Below are positions 1-7,383 of a DNA stretch of 38,180 nt, piece after piece. Position 1 is the stretch's first letter. Each line of letters begins with the position of its first letter. Source of the stretch: Clostridia bacterium (GTDB lineage Bacteria; Bacillota; Clostridia; UMGS1883); assembly GCA_017505525.1 (NCBI GenBank), contig JAFVPB010000035.1, positions 1 through 38,180 of the forward strand, given 5' to 3'. A model generated the notes under the pieces. The model had not been told where the DNA came from. It searched no databases and was given only the letters and a program-made list of their open reading frames with translations. The translations under genes and the position numbers were made by a program.

Positions 1-27
1 CACAGTTTTCAGGGGCTTTTGCTTGCT

Positions 28-140
28 TCTGTCCAATACAATCTCTACCGTACAATCGTACGCCGACGAGCTTGTATTGAACAGATTTACCTTCCTTTTT
101 CCCAGTCTGCCAGCGTGCCGATAGGTTTATCGACACGCTG
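28..140 (+). other. Structured 3' tail of an upstream transcript (identity unknown)
   Basis: The stretch is visibly richer in GC than its surroundings and packed with inverted repeats. Bases 28-41 pair with 72-85 in an imperfect 13-bp stem, enclosing a CGTAC/GTACG hairpin (49-53 with 58-62). A second hairpin pairs 111-123 with 128-140, with one C/A mismatch and loop GGTT. A rho-independent terminator follows at once, so this is the end of a transcript that begins outside the window. A plus-strand frame open from base 1 ends in TGA at 139-141, so the tail of a coding gene is not excluded, but the encoded peptide is not recognisable. The antiporter's own promoter lies downstream of the terminator, which argues against a leader riboswitch for that gene. 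I do not recognise the RNA family. Confidence 0.35.
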
Positions 141-173
141 AACTCTCTGCTTGTGGCAGAGAGTTATTTTTTT
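141..173 (+). terminator. Strong rho-independent terminator
   Basis: A ten-base perfect stem (141-150 with 156-165) closes the loop TTGTG and is followed by ATTTTTTT. It ends whatever transcript enters the window from the left and insulates the antiporter gene. Confidence 0.85.
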
Positions 174-192
174 CAAAAAACTAAATTTGCTA

Positions 193-221
193 TTGACTAT
201 AGAGGAAGAAATCATTATAAT
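193..221 (+). promoter_or_regulatory. Sigma-A promoter of the antiporter gene
   Basis: TTGACT (193-198) and TATAAT (216-221) are separated by 17 bases. Transcription would start near 228, giving a leader of about 35 bases before the ATG at 264. Confidence 0.8.
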
Positions 222-263
222 AGTTTGGGTGTGAAAAATAAATAGAAAGAAGAGATTATAATT

Positions 264-1553
264 ATGAATGGAATCTTATCGGTTTCAGTAGCGCTTTTGG
301 CAGGACTTTTAATGACAAGACTATTTAAGATATTTAAGCTTCCTGCCGTTACTTCATATCTTGTGGCAGGCGTGTTAATCGGGCCTTATTGCATAGGCGC
401 ATTAAATCTGCAGAGCTTCGGATTTCATAATGCCGAAGAGGTAGGAAAATTGGGAATGCTTTCGGAAGTTGCACTTGGTTTCATAGCTTTTTCAATCGGA
501 AGTGAATTCAGAAAAGATGAACTTAAGAAAACAGGAAAGCAAGCGATTATAATAGGTATATTTCAGGCGCTTGCAGCAACAGTTTTAGTTGATCTGGCAC
601 TTTATGGCTTCTATCTTTTAATGCCCGGAAAAATATCGGTTTCACAACTTATCACATTAGGAGCTATCGCAACAGCAACTGCTCCTGCAGCAACACTTAT
701 GGTTGTAAGGCAGTATAAGGCAAACGGACCACTCACAAAGCTTCTTTTGCCTATAGTTGCTCTTGATGATGCAGTTGGTCTTATTGTGTTTGCGGTTTCT
801 TTTGGAATTGCAAAAACGCTTATTTCAGGAACTGTTGATATTGCAGCGATAATTCTTAATCCTTTGATTGAGATTGTTTGCTCTTTAGGTTTAGGTGCAA
901 TTATGGGTGTGATACTTACGTATCTTGAAAAGCTTTATAATTCAAATACAAACCGCCTTAATTTAACTATCGGTCTTGTTTTGTTAACTGTTGCACTCAC
1001 ATCTGTTAAATTTGAAATAGGCACAATACATATCGGATTTTCATCGCTTCTTACATGTATGATGCTTGGAACAATATTTTGTAATATCTGTCCTCTTTCA
1101 GAAAACCTTATGGAAAAAGCAGATAAATGGACTTCTCCGCTGTTTGCAGTTTTCTTTGTGATGAGCGGTGCAGCACTTGAAATGAATGTGTTTACCGATA
1201 TTGCAATAGTTGCAATCGGAGTTGTTTATATCATATTCCGTTCACTCGGTAAGTATTTTGGTGCATTCTACAGCGCTAAAATGACAAAGTGTTCAGACGG
1301 CATATGCAAATATCTTGGTATTACACTTCTTCCGCAGGCGGGTGTTGCACTCGGAATGTGTACCACTGCAATGCAGCTTGGGGAAGAGGGCAACCTTATA
1401 AGAAATATTACTCTTTTTGCCGTACTTATATACGAACTTGTAGGTCCGCTTCTTACTAAAAATGCCCTCATGGCAGCAGGTGAAATTACGCCAATGTCTG
1501 ATGAGGTAAAGAACCGCAGAAAGACAATGCTTGAAAATAAAAACAACGCATGA
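264..1553 (+). CDS. Cation:proton antiporter, CPA2 (NapA/KefB-like) type
   Basis: Predicted integral membrane protein of 429 residues that would exchange Na+ or K+ for H+ across the cytoplasmic membrane. It is hydrophobic throughout, with about twelve membrane segments and a short charged C-terminal tail (NRRKTMLENKNNA). Family hallmarks seen are an N-terminal RLFKIFKLPAVTSYLVAGVL-type segment, the extended-helix motif ATATAPAAT near residues 136-144, and an Asp pair (LDDAVG, residues 168-169) at the expected ion site. In characterised CPA relatives two adjacent acids go with electrogenic transport, but that is inference here. There is no TrkA-N/RCK regulatory domain, unlike full-length Kef proteins. 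It is transcribed alone, from its own promoter to its own terminator. The Shine-Dalgarno is weak (AGAAGAG). Ion specificity cannot be decided. Confidence 0.9.
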   Translation: MNGILSVSVALLAGLLMTRLFKIFKLPAVTSYLVAGVLIGPYCIGALNLQSFGFHNAEEVGKLGMLSEVALGFIAFSIGSEFRKDELKKTGKQAIIIGIFQALAATVLVDLALYGFYLLMPGKISVSQLITLGAIATATAPAATLMVVRQYKANGPLTKLLLPIVALDDAVGLIVFAVSFGIAKTLISGTVDIAAIILNPLIEIVCSLGLGAIMGVILTYLEKLYNSNTNRLNLTIGLVLLTVALTSVKFEIGTIHIGFSSLLTCMMLGTIFCNICPLSENLMEKADKWTSPLFAVFFVMSGAALEMNVFTDIAIVAIGVVYIIFRSLGKYFGAFYSAKMTKCSDGICKYLGITLLPQAGVALGMCTTAMQLGEEGNLIRNITLFAVLIYELVGPLLTKNALMAAGEITPMSDEVKNRRKTMLENKNNA

Positions 1554-1576
1554 TTACATTTTAATATATGGAAAGA

Positions 1577-1613
1577 AGATGTAAAAAACTAGTTTTTTAC
1601 ATCTTCTTTTTTA
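1577..1613 (+). terminator. Terminator of the antiporter gene
   Basis: GAAGATGTAAAAAA (1577-1590) pairs with TTTTTTACATCTTC around a CTAG loop and is followed by a T run. It lies about 25 bases after the stop codon. Confidence 0.8.
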
Positions 1614-1665
1614 TGTGCTTTTTTGTGGGTTGAGTGCTTTATGCTGTTCGTAAATGCTATATGTA

Positions 1666-1692
1666 GTGTAATATTTTCCAAAAATATTACAC
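1666..1692. repeat. Perfect 12-bp inverted repeat in the 1554-1919 intergenic gap
   Basis: GTGTAATATTTT (1666-1677) is followed by CCA and its exact reverse complement (1681-1692). There is no adjacent T run on the plus strand, so it is more likely an operator or a stable RNA stem than a terminator. It lies about 170 bases upstream of the next promoter. Apart from this repeat, the antiporter terminator and the promoter elements listed, the 366-base gap holds nothing I recognise. Confidence 0.6.
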
Positions 1693-1828
1693 ATATTGAT
1701 TTGCAAATGTTACAATGATTGCTTTTGTAGTCATAAAAAAATAAAAAGATTAATAGAAATATAAATGTAAGCAAAAGCCTGTTATATTGGGGGATCAGAG
1801 GTTGGAACAAAACAAAAAATTAAACAAA

Positions 1829-1845
1829 TGTTACAAAGTTATAAC
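1829..1845 (+). promoter_or_regulatory. Possible WalR-like box upstream of the G5-3D gene
   Basis: TGTTAC, five bases (AAAGT), then TATAAC. The known WalR (YycF) consensus is TGTWAH-N5-TGTWAH, so the second half has one mismatch (A for G). It ends 18 bases before the -35 element of a cell-wall-protein gene, a sensible activator position. In Bacillus subtilis the 3D-domain gene yocH is in the WalR regulon. No WalR is encoded in this window, so this is inference. Confidence 0.35.
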
Positions 1846-1863
1846 AAAAAAGCACAAAAAAGC

Positions 1864-1892
1864 TTGACAAATGTCAATTAATTAGTTATAAT
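1864..1892 (+). promoter_or_regulatory. Consensus sigma-A promoter of the G5-3D gene
   Basis: TTGACA (1864-1869), a 17-base spacer and TATAAT (1887-1892): a perfect match to the vegetative consensus at both boxes. The start would fall near 1899, about 20 bases before the ATG. Confidence 0.9.
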
Positions 1893-1919
1893 AGGGATTG
1901 TTTTGGAGGAAGTGGTAAT

Positions 1920-2735
1920 ATGAAACTCAAAAATAAAAGTATGAAAAAAATAATATCAGGATGTTTGGCAATATCTACTATTATGGCTAATACAATTATT
2001 GCTTTTGCATATCCCATGAATTATAACTATGAAGATAATATAAGGAAAAAAGCTCTTGGAGAGTATCTTTCATCAAATAGCTTTATAGTTGCCATGGCGA
2101 ATAATGCAGAAACATCTCACGAGAAGGCAGCTCTTGGTGCTCAGATAACTCAGGCAGTTGTTTATGCAGAAGAAACACAGGTTGAAGAAATTCCATTCAA
2201 CACTGTAAAACGCCTTAATACATCTCTTGATGCCGGACAGACCGTAACAGTGCGTGAAGGGCAGACAGGTCAGCTTACAAAGAATGTTAAGATTAAATAT
2301 ATAAACGGTGAAGTAGCTGAAACAACAGTATTAAGTGAGGTTGTAACAGTTAATCCAGTGGATAAGATTGTTGAATACGGAAGCTCAAACGAACAAACAG
2401 TTTCTGCTTCTGTAAATGGATTAAGTTATAAATATGTTATTGAATGTGAAGCTACTGCTTATGATATGTCTCCCGAAGAAAACGGAGGATATGGCGGACA
2501 AACCGCAACGGGGGTTCCGCTTGATAAAGGTGTAATAGCAGTTGACCCGCGCGTTATTCCGCTTGGTTCAAGAGTGTATATCGAAGCTCTTGATGGAAGC
2601 TGGAGCTACGGATATGCAGTTGCAGCAGATACGGGCGGAGCTATTAAGGGAAAACGTGTTGACCTTTGCTATAGAACACGCAGTGAATGTATACAGTTTG
2701 GCAGAAGAAAATGCCGCGTATATGTATTAAGCTAA
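1920..2735 (+). CDS. Secreted G5 and 3D domain protein, probable peptidoglycan lytic enzyme
   Basis: 271-residue exported cell-wall protein. A basic start and hydrophobic segment (residues 1-30, ending near AFAYP) form a signal peptide. Residues about 85-155 form a G5 domain (DAGQTVTVREGQTGQLTKNV, then a VLSE.VTVNPVDKIVEYG ending), a module that binds peptidoglycan or sugars. Residues about 174-271 form a 3D domain, named for its three Asp: D209 (AVDPRVIPLGS), D237 (AADTGG) and D248 (RVDL). In the RpfB/YabE/YuiC families this fold is a lytic transglycosylase. It lacks the DUF348 repeats of YabE and ends four residues after the usual RVYVL. It is monocistronic, with Shine-Dalgarno GGAGGAAG and a promoter and terminator of its own. 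A role in wall turnover or resuscitation is inferred from the family. Confidence 0.88.
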   Translation: MKLKNKSMKKIISGCLAISTIMANTIIAFAYPMNYNYEDNIRKKALGEYLSSNSFIVAMANNAETSHEKAALGAQITQAVVYAEETQVEEIPFNTVKRLNTSLDAGQTVTVREGQTGQLTKNVKIKYINGEVAETTVLSEVVTVNPVDKIVEYGSSNEQTVSASVNGLSYKYVIECEATAYDMSPEENGGYGGQTATGVPLDKGVIAVDPRVIPLGSRVYIEALDGSWSYGYAVAADTGGAIKGKRVDLCYRTRSECIQFGRRKCRVYVLS

Positions 2736-2743
2736 ACTATAAG

Positions 2744-2783
2744 AAGATGTTTAAAGACCTTACGTTTTTAAACATCTTTTTTG
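2744..2783 (+). terminator. Terminator after the G5-3D gene
   Basis: AAGATGTTTAAA (2744-2755) pairs with TTTAAACATCTT (2767-2778), followed by T-rich sequence. It starts eight bases after the stop codon. Confidence 0.8.
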
Positions 2784-2841
2784 TTTGGTGGAATATATTT
2801 ACCTAAATGGTTTTCTTTATAAATATATTTTATTCATTTTG

Positions 2842-2870
2842 TTGACAAAGAAAACTGCAGGGTATATATT
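2842..2870 (+). promoter_or_regulatory. Sigma-A promoter of the phosphodiesterase gene
   Basis: TTGACA (2842-2847), a 17-base spacer and TATATT (2865-2870). The predicted start is near 2877, 19 bases before the ATG. Confidence 0.82.
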
Positions 2871-2895
2871 AAACTGCGAAAGGTGGTAGAGTGCT

Positions 2896-3687
2896 ATGTA
2901 TACAACAAAAAAAGGTGCAACAATGCTTGATGCCCATCGCGGAGTAAGCACTGAATATCCTGAAAATACAATGAGTGCTTTTAAGGCAGCATCAGAACAA
3001 GGGTACGAGGTTATAGAACTTGACCCTGCCGTAACAAAAGACGGTGTAATCGTATTTATGCACGATTCTACGATAAACAGAACTGGCAGAAGGCAGGATG
3101 GAAGCATAATCGAAAAAAGAACATATGTTGATTCACTTACCTATGCAGAACTTTGTGAATTTGATTTCGGCATTCATTTCAACGAAAAATTTAAGGGGAC
3201 AAAAGCACCAACGCTTGATGAAGTTCTTGATTTTGCTTATGAAAACAATATGATTCTTAAAATAGATGCAAAGCTTGAGCTTTTCAGAATGGAGGCACTT
3301 ACAACCTTTGTTGAAACAGTGAAGGCTCATAAAGCGAAGAAACTTGTGGAGTTTACTGTGCAGACGCTTCCGTTTCTTGATTTTATTGTAAGCCATTTTC
3401 CGGATAATTATATTCACTATGATCTGTATATGGATAAGTGGCACCTTAAAGAGTGCCGAAAAAGGCTTAAAAACAATAAACTTACGGTATGGCTTCGTAT
3501 GGATAATGAAGAAAGCAAGTGGTGTATATATCCTCCTGTTAACGGTCGAATATATCGTTTGGCAAAAAAATATGCCGATAGTATTGGTATATGGATTCTT
3601 ACAGAGGAGAAAGAGGCTGAAATAGCCATAAGAAAATACAAACCAAGAATTATTGAAACAACAGGCTCGATAAAACCTAATTCATAA
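2896..3687 (+). CDS. Glycerophosphodiester phosphodiesterase
   Basis: 263-residue member of the GDPD family, a TIM-barrel enzyme that cleaves glycerophosphodiesters such as deacylated phospholipids to glycerol-3-phosphate and an alcohol. The N-terminal half carries the family signature: AHRG (H14, R15), PENTMSAF (E24, N25), the metal ligands in IELDPAVTKDG (E41, D43) and the second catalytic His in FMHD (H56). The usual internal Glu ligand (normally IEIK) appears as Asp in LKIDAKL near residue 124, a conservative change. No signal peptide is seen, so it is predicted cytoplasmic, like UgpQ. Shine-Dalgarno AAAGGTGG supports this start. It is flanked by its own promoter and terminator; the next gene converges on it. 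Confidence 0.9.
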   Translation: MYTTKKGATMLDAHRGVSTEYPENTMSAFKAASEQGYEVIELDPAVTKDGVIVFMHDSTINRTGRRQDGSIIEKRTYVDSLTYAELCEFDFGIHFNEKFKGTKAPTLDEVLDFAYENNMILKIDAKLELFRMEALTTFVETVKAHKAKKLVEFTVQTLPFLDFIVSHFPDNYIHYDLYMDKWHLKECRKRLKNNKLTVWLRMDNEESKWCIYPPVNGRIYRLAKKYADSIGIWILTEEKEAEIAIRKYKPRIIETTGSIKPNS

Positions 3688-3706
3688 AATTTAGTTAATT
3701 TCCTCA

Positions 3707-3754
3707 AAAGAAGCTGTTTAAAAACCTCGTGTTTTTAAACAGCTTCTTTTTTTG
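3707..3754. terminator. Bidirectional terminator between convergent genes
   Basis: AGAAGCTGTTTAAAAAC pairs with GTTTTTAAACAGCTTCT around a short CTCGT loop. The plus strand continues with seven T after the stem. The minus strand also reads into TTTT, so it can end both the phosphodiesterase transcript and the histidine kinase transcript. Confidence 0.85.
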
Positions 3755-3774
3755 TTCTCAGTTTTTAATTGTAG

Positions 3775-5553
3775 CTATGTTGTGGGAAATTTCAATGTTA
3801 CTATAGTTCCGTTTTCATCACTTTTAACTTTAACACCGAATTCATTACCATAAATAAGCTTTATACGCTGGTTTATATTTTTTAATCCGACGTGTGAGCT
3901 TCCGAACATATAATCTTCATCAAGTGCTTCGGTAAGCTCTTTAAGTTTAGAGCTTTCCATTCCAAGGCCGTTGTCTGTAATTGTGATGATAATGTTTTTA
4001 TCCTCTTTTTTTATGTTCAGGTCGATATGGCCTTTCCTGCGGGTGGGTTTAATTCCGTGATAGAGAGCATTTTCAATAAGAGGCTGAAGCACAAGTCTTG
4101 GAGTTTTGCAATCTTCAAGCCCTTCTTCAACATTCCAGCTTATGGTGAAAATATCTTTGTGGCGAAGCTCTAATATTTTTGTATATTGCTCTGTGTAGGC
4201 AAGCTCGCTTTTAAGATCGGCAATATAGTTTGAAGTATCAATATTTCGCTTGAATAATTCTCCAAGAACTGTTAAAGCCTCTGAAATATCGTTTTCTCCG
4301 TCGAACTTATCTATTGCCATCCAGTTAATCGTGTCGAGTGTGTTGAAAAGGAAGTGAGGATTAATCTGCGATTGCAGCACAACAATCTGCGAGTGCTTTA
4401 AAAGCATAAGACGCATATCAAGCTCTTCCTTAAGTTGCTCGTTCGTTGCAAGTGCTTTAGATATATGGTTAAGAATATATGTGCTTTCATTCTGATGTGT
4501 GGAAGAGAGCAAATCGTTTGTTCTTTTTTCCGATGGAGTATCTATAAGCTCAATAATGTTTTCAATAGGCCTGAATGTTCGTATGCTTAAGTAAAATGCA
4601 CCGAAAAGCCCTACAATAAGTGAAATAGTCATAAGGATAAGAAGATAATCCGTAACAGACTTTGTAAGAGGGGTGAAAGAAGTCATCGGCACAATGCAGT
4701 GATAGTGCCAGTTGAAAAATTGCGACTTTATTTCAGAAAACATATACGTAGTATTTTTTGCTTCAAAGGTTGACTGATTATTTTCGCGAGCTTTGAAAAT
4801 ATTGGAAAGAATAGCGGTTTGTTCCACTTTTTTCAAAAGGTCGCGCTGTTCTTCGCTGTAGATAACAGTGTTGTTATCATCTGTTATATAAAACTTCTGT
4901 GTTGAAAGAGAGTTCATATCAAGCGAATAGAAAACGTCCGTCATTTCCTGAATGTTGATGTTTATAATAACGGCGCCTTTTTTATCAACATCGGTGGGGT
5001 ATATAGGATGAATGATGGTTATAAAAAACGGGTAGTAGTTGTTTTTCTTACGAGCAAATATAACGGTTTCTTCTTTGTTGAGATTTAAATACTCTTCATA
5101 CCAGCCACGGTCTGAAAAGTTTTTAAAATCAAATATGCCATAGTCTGTAAGAATGGTGTCGGCTCCGTCGCCATATATGTATATGGAATGAAGATGTTTA
5201 AGCGTGTTTGTGTAACTGTAGCAGTATTCCATAAGTGCATTTAAATCCGAATAATTTGTGGAATCGGGATTTGCGGCGTAGTGGTCAACCTTATCGAGAT
5301 GCGCTGTGTTTATTGTGAGTGTGCGCGCTTCATTCATTATGGTATCAGTAATATTTCGCACAGTGTAGGCATAATTCTGGTTGGTGCGTGAAATTTCATT
5401 ATACATCGATTTCATATTTCTGTTGTGAAAGAAAATACTTAAAATATCAAGCGGAATCATTACCACAAGAAAAATAATAATAAAATTTCGCACAAATAAG
5501 CTTTGCAGCTTATAGTTTTTTATGTTTTGAAAAAGCGATCTAAGGCGCGACAC
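3775..5553 (-). CDS. YesM-like membrane sensor histidine kinase
   Basis: 592-residue sensor kinase of the YesM/LytS class (His_kinase PF06580 plus HATPase). A short cytoplasmic N terminus precedes a membrane helix (about residues 22-43). An extracellular sensing region of roughly 260 residues and a second helix (about 303-325, ending in RTFRPIENI) lead to a HAMP-like linker. The phosphoacceptor motif is QINPHFLFNTLD with H400. ATP-binding features follow: LIENALYHG (N495), DNGLGM, and HVGLKNINQR. Start GTG at 5553 is used, with GGGGG about eight bases upstream. It lies 14 bases after the response regulator in the same operon. In Bacillus and Paenibacillus such pairs control carbohydrate uptake or degradation genes, matching the divergent locus here. 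The ligand is unknown. Confidence 0.93.
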   Translation of the reverse strand: MSRLRSLFQNIKNYKLQSLFVRNFIIIFLVVMIPLDILSIFFHNRNMKSMYNEISRTNQNYAYTVRNITDTIMNEARTLTINTAHLDKVDHYAANPDSTNYSDLNALMEYCYSYTNTLKHLHSIYIYGDGADTILTDYGIFDFKNFSDRGWYEEYLNLNKEETVIFARKKNNYYPFFITIIHPIYPTDVDKKGAVIININIQEMTDVFYSLDMNSLSTQKFYITDDNNTVIYSEEQRDLLKKVEQTAILSNIFKARENNQSTFEAKNTTYMFSEIKSQFFNWHYHCIVPMTSFTPLTKSVTDYLLILMTISLIVGLFGAFYLSIRTFRPIENIIELIDTPSEKRTNDLLSSTHQNESTYILNHISKALATNEQLKEELDMRLMLLKHSQIVVLQSQINPHFLFNTLDTINWMAIDKFDGENDISEALTVLGELFKRNIDTSNYIADLKSELAYTEQYTKILELRHKDIFTISWNVEEGLEDCKTPRLVLQPLIENALYHGIKPTRRKGHIDLNIKKEDKNIIITITDNGLGMESSKLKELTEALDEDYMFGSSHVGLKNINQRIKLIYGNEFGVKVKSDENGTIVTLKFPTT

Positions 5554-5567
5554 AAAAATGCCCCCTG

Positions 5568-7061
5568 TCAGTTAATTTTACTGTAGTCCGAAGGTGTTTG
5601 ACCTGTGTATTGCTTAAAGATTTTAGCAAAATACTTGCTTGATTTATATCCGCAGGCATCGCTGATTTCGTGAATTTTATACTTGTGTTCACGAAGCATA
5701 TCACAAGCAAGATTTATGCGGATTTTTGTGAGATAATCGGTGAGAGTTATCCCTGTATGCTGCTTGAAAAAACGGCTGAAATATACGGGGTTTAAGTATA
5801 CAAAACCTGCAATATCTTCAAGAGCGATATTTTCTGATATATGGTCGAAAATATATTTCTTTGCTTTGGCAATTGTTGGGTTTTCTATATCTTCACTGCT
5901 TGAAACCTTGTCGAAAATACACGAGAGTGCCTCTTTACCTTTTTCAAACAATTCAGACTCACTGTCGGCATCATCGAAAGATACTTGAGAAAACTGAAGA
6001 TCATCAAAAATAACGTTGCTGATTTTACCAAAAAGCTTCGACATAAGGTTTTTACTGTCGCTTATTGAAATGGATTGAGAGTAAATACGTAAATCGTTAA
6101 GAACTTCTGTTGCACTCTGGTAATCGTGAGATAAAATTGCCGAAAGAAGTGATTTCATTTTATCCTCAATAAGTGTTGAATCAGAAAAAGCTCCGCTTTC
6201 TCCGTTGTGGTAGTCGAGAAGTGAATAAATATTTTTACCTGAAAAAAGTACGTTGTAATTTGTATTCAGGGATAAAAGCTCAAGAGCGTTTTCTGTGATT
6301 GCGCCAAGGTCTTTACAAACGCTTTCAAAAAGCTCTTCGCAGTTTGAAAAACCGCTGAATTCCCCTAAATAAAAGGATTCCTGGCCACTTTGTGTAAGCA
6401 GAATAGCATCCTTTAGACCTGTAATTTCACGTAGCAAATTTAAAAGGCAATTATGGAGCTCATCTCCGCTGTAGTAACAATCTTCGCCGGGAAGAATGGT
6501 TAAAGAAAAAACCAAGCATTGAGTGTTTTCCAGAAATTCTTTTCCAAGGCGGATTTTTTCTGCACGAAGAGAGATTTCTTCGGGGCTTTTAAGTATTCCG
6601 AGAAGAATATCACTGTAGAAATCGCGCTTAACTATTGAAAGAAGAGTTTGAAGGTCTTCGCTATCTTTTTCGATGCTTTCGCGCTCGGTGCGTAATTCAT
6701 CAATAAGCTTGTTTACCGACTCTTTAAGCTCGGATAATTTTATAGGCTTTGAAAGATAATTCTTTACACCGTATTTTATAGCTTGCTTTGCATATTCGAA
6801 TTCCTGATAGGCACTTAAAAAAACCACCTTTGTATCGGGAGAATTTTCGAAAATAAATTGCGCCACGTCAATGCCGCTTTTTTCCGACATTTTGATATCA
6901 GTGAGGACAATATCTGAGTGATTGCTTTCTAAAAATTCGATAGCATCTTTTCCATCTGAAAAGACCCCTATTATATTAAGTTCGGGAAAAGAACGCCTTA
7001 TGTATTTTGATAATCCCTCGCGGATAGTTTCTTCATCATCAACTATAATTGTGTTAAACAT
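5568..7061 (-). CDS. YesN-like response regulator, REC plus AraC-type HTH
   Basis: 497-residue DNA-binding response regulator. Residues 1-120 are a receiver domain with acidic pocket VDDE (D8, D9), phospho-acceptor D55 in LTDIKM, and the conserved Lys in YLSKPIKL. A middle region of about 270 residues is variable, as in other YesN proteins. The last 100 residues are an AraC/XylS helix-turn-helix pair, with ALEDIAGFVYLNPVYFSRFF as the first helix-turn-helix and ISDACGYKSSKYFAKIFK as the second. I place the start at the ATG at 7061 because GGAGG lies five bases upstream. A TTG four codons earlier would overlap that site. The partner kinase is the next gene in the operon. Divergent genes at 7384 onward are the obvious targets, but no binding site can be proven. 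Confidence 0.93.
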   Translation of the reverse strand: MFNTIIVDDEETIREGLSKYIRRSFPELNIIGVFSDGKDAIEFLESNHSDIVLTDIKMSEKSGIDVAQFIFENSPDTKVVFLSAYQEFEYAKQAIKYGVKNYLSKPIKLSELKESVNKLIDELRTERESIEKDSEDLQTLLSIVKRDFYSDILLGILKSPEEISLRAEKIRLGKEFLENTQCLVFSLTILPGEDCYYSGDELHNCLLNLLREITGLKDAILLTQSGQESFYLGEFSGFSNCEELFESVCKDLGAITENALELLSLNTNYNVLFSGKNIYSLLDYHNGESGAFSDSTLIEDKMKSLLSAILSHDYQSATEVLNDLRIYSQSISISDSKNLMSKLFGKISNVIFDDLQFSQVSFDDADSESELFEKGKEALSCIFDKVSSSEDIENPTIAKAKKYIFDHISENIALEDIAGFVYLNPVYFSRFFKQHTGITLTDYLTKIRINLACDMLREHKYKIHEISDACGYKSSKYFAKIFKQYTGQTPSDYSKIN

Positions 7062-7094
7062 ATTATCCTCCAAAAAACTTCAAATCTTACGTTA

Positions 7095-7123
7095 ATTGTA
7101 CTATAAAAAAAGTTGAATTGCAA
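7095..7123 (-). promoter_or_regulatory. Sigma-A promoter of the YesN-YesM operon
   Basis: Read on the minus strand: TTGCAA (7118-7123), 17 bases, TACAAT (7095-7100). The start would fall near 7088, about 27 bases before the ATG at 7061. It shares the 310-base intergenic region 7074-7383 with the divergent binding-protein gene. Confidence 0.7.
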
Positions 7124-7274
7124 GTAAATAAAAAAGCATATGCAATTAATGGGAAAATACGAACATATTGGGAAAAAGTTATGTTTTTGAGCCTTAAATT
7201 AACGTATTTTTACAAAAGAGGTAAACAGAGGATACGGATGTAAAAATAATGGCGTTGTGAAGAAAAAGAAGCTA

Positions 7275-7309
7275 TGTTACAATTATGTTACAGTGTATTA
7301 CTGTATAAG
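7275..7309 (+). promoter_or_regulatory. Direct-repeat box and weak -10 upstream of the binding-protein gene
   Basis: TGTTAC (7275-7280), five bases, TGTTAC (7286-7291), that is two exact half-sites one helical turn apart. This is a full match to the WalR-type consensus TGTWAH-N5-TGTWAH, though other regulators also use direct repeats. A -10-like TATAAG lies at 7304-7309. The position where a -35 should be (about 7281-7286) has no match and lies inside the repeat, as at activator-dependent promoters. The leader to the ATG at 7384 would be about 70 bases. The rest of the 7074-7383 gap shows no further recognisable element besides the minus-strand promoter. Confidence 0.4.
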
Positions 7310-7383
7310 GGGGTAGTGCACCCAAAAATAGTTTGAAATTAATTTTATTAATATAAATTTTTAATTAACAGGAGGAATTCTTT

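Noticed and set aside
28-173. Riboswitch controlling the antiporter
   Set aside because: A full sigma-A promoter (193-221) lies between this structure and the antiporter start, and the terminator is upstream of that promoter.
1268-1546. Minus-strand open frame of 92 codons inside the antiporter gene
   Set aside because: Shadow of a clear real gene; composition is not protein-like and no ribosome site is present.
7061-7073. TTG start four codons upstream for the YesN-like regulator
   Set aside because: That start would overlap the GGAGG ribosome site, which is correctly spaced for the ATG at 7061.
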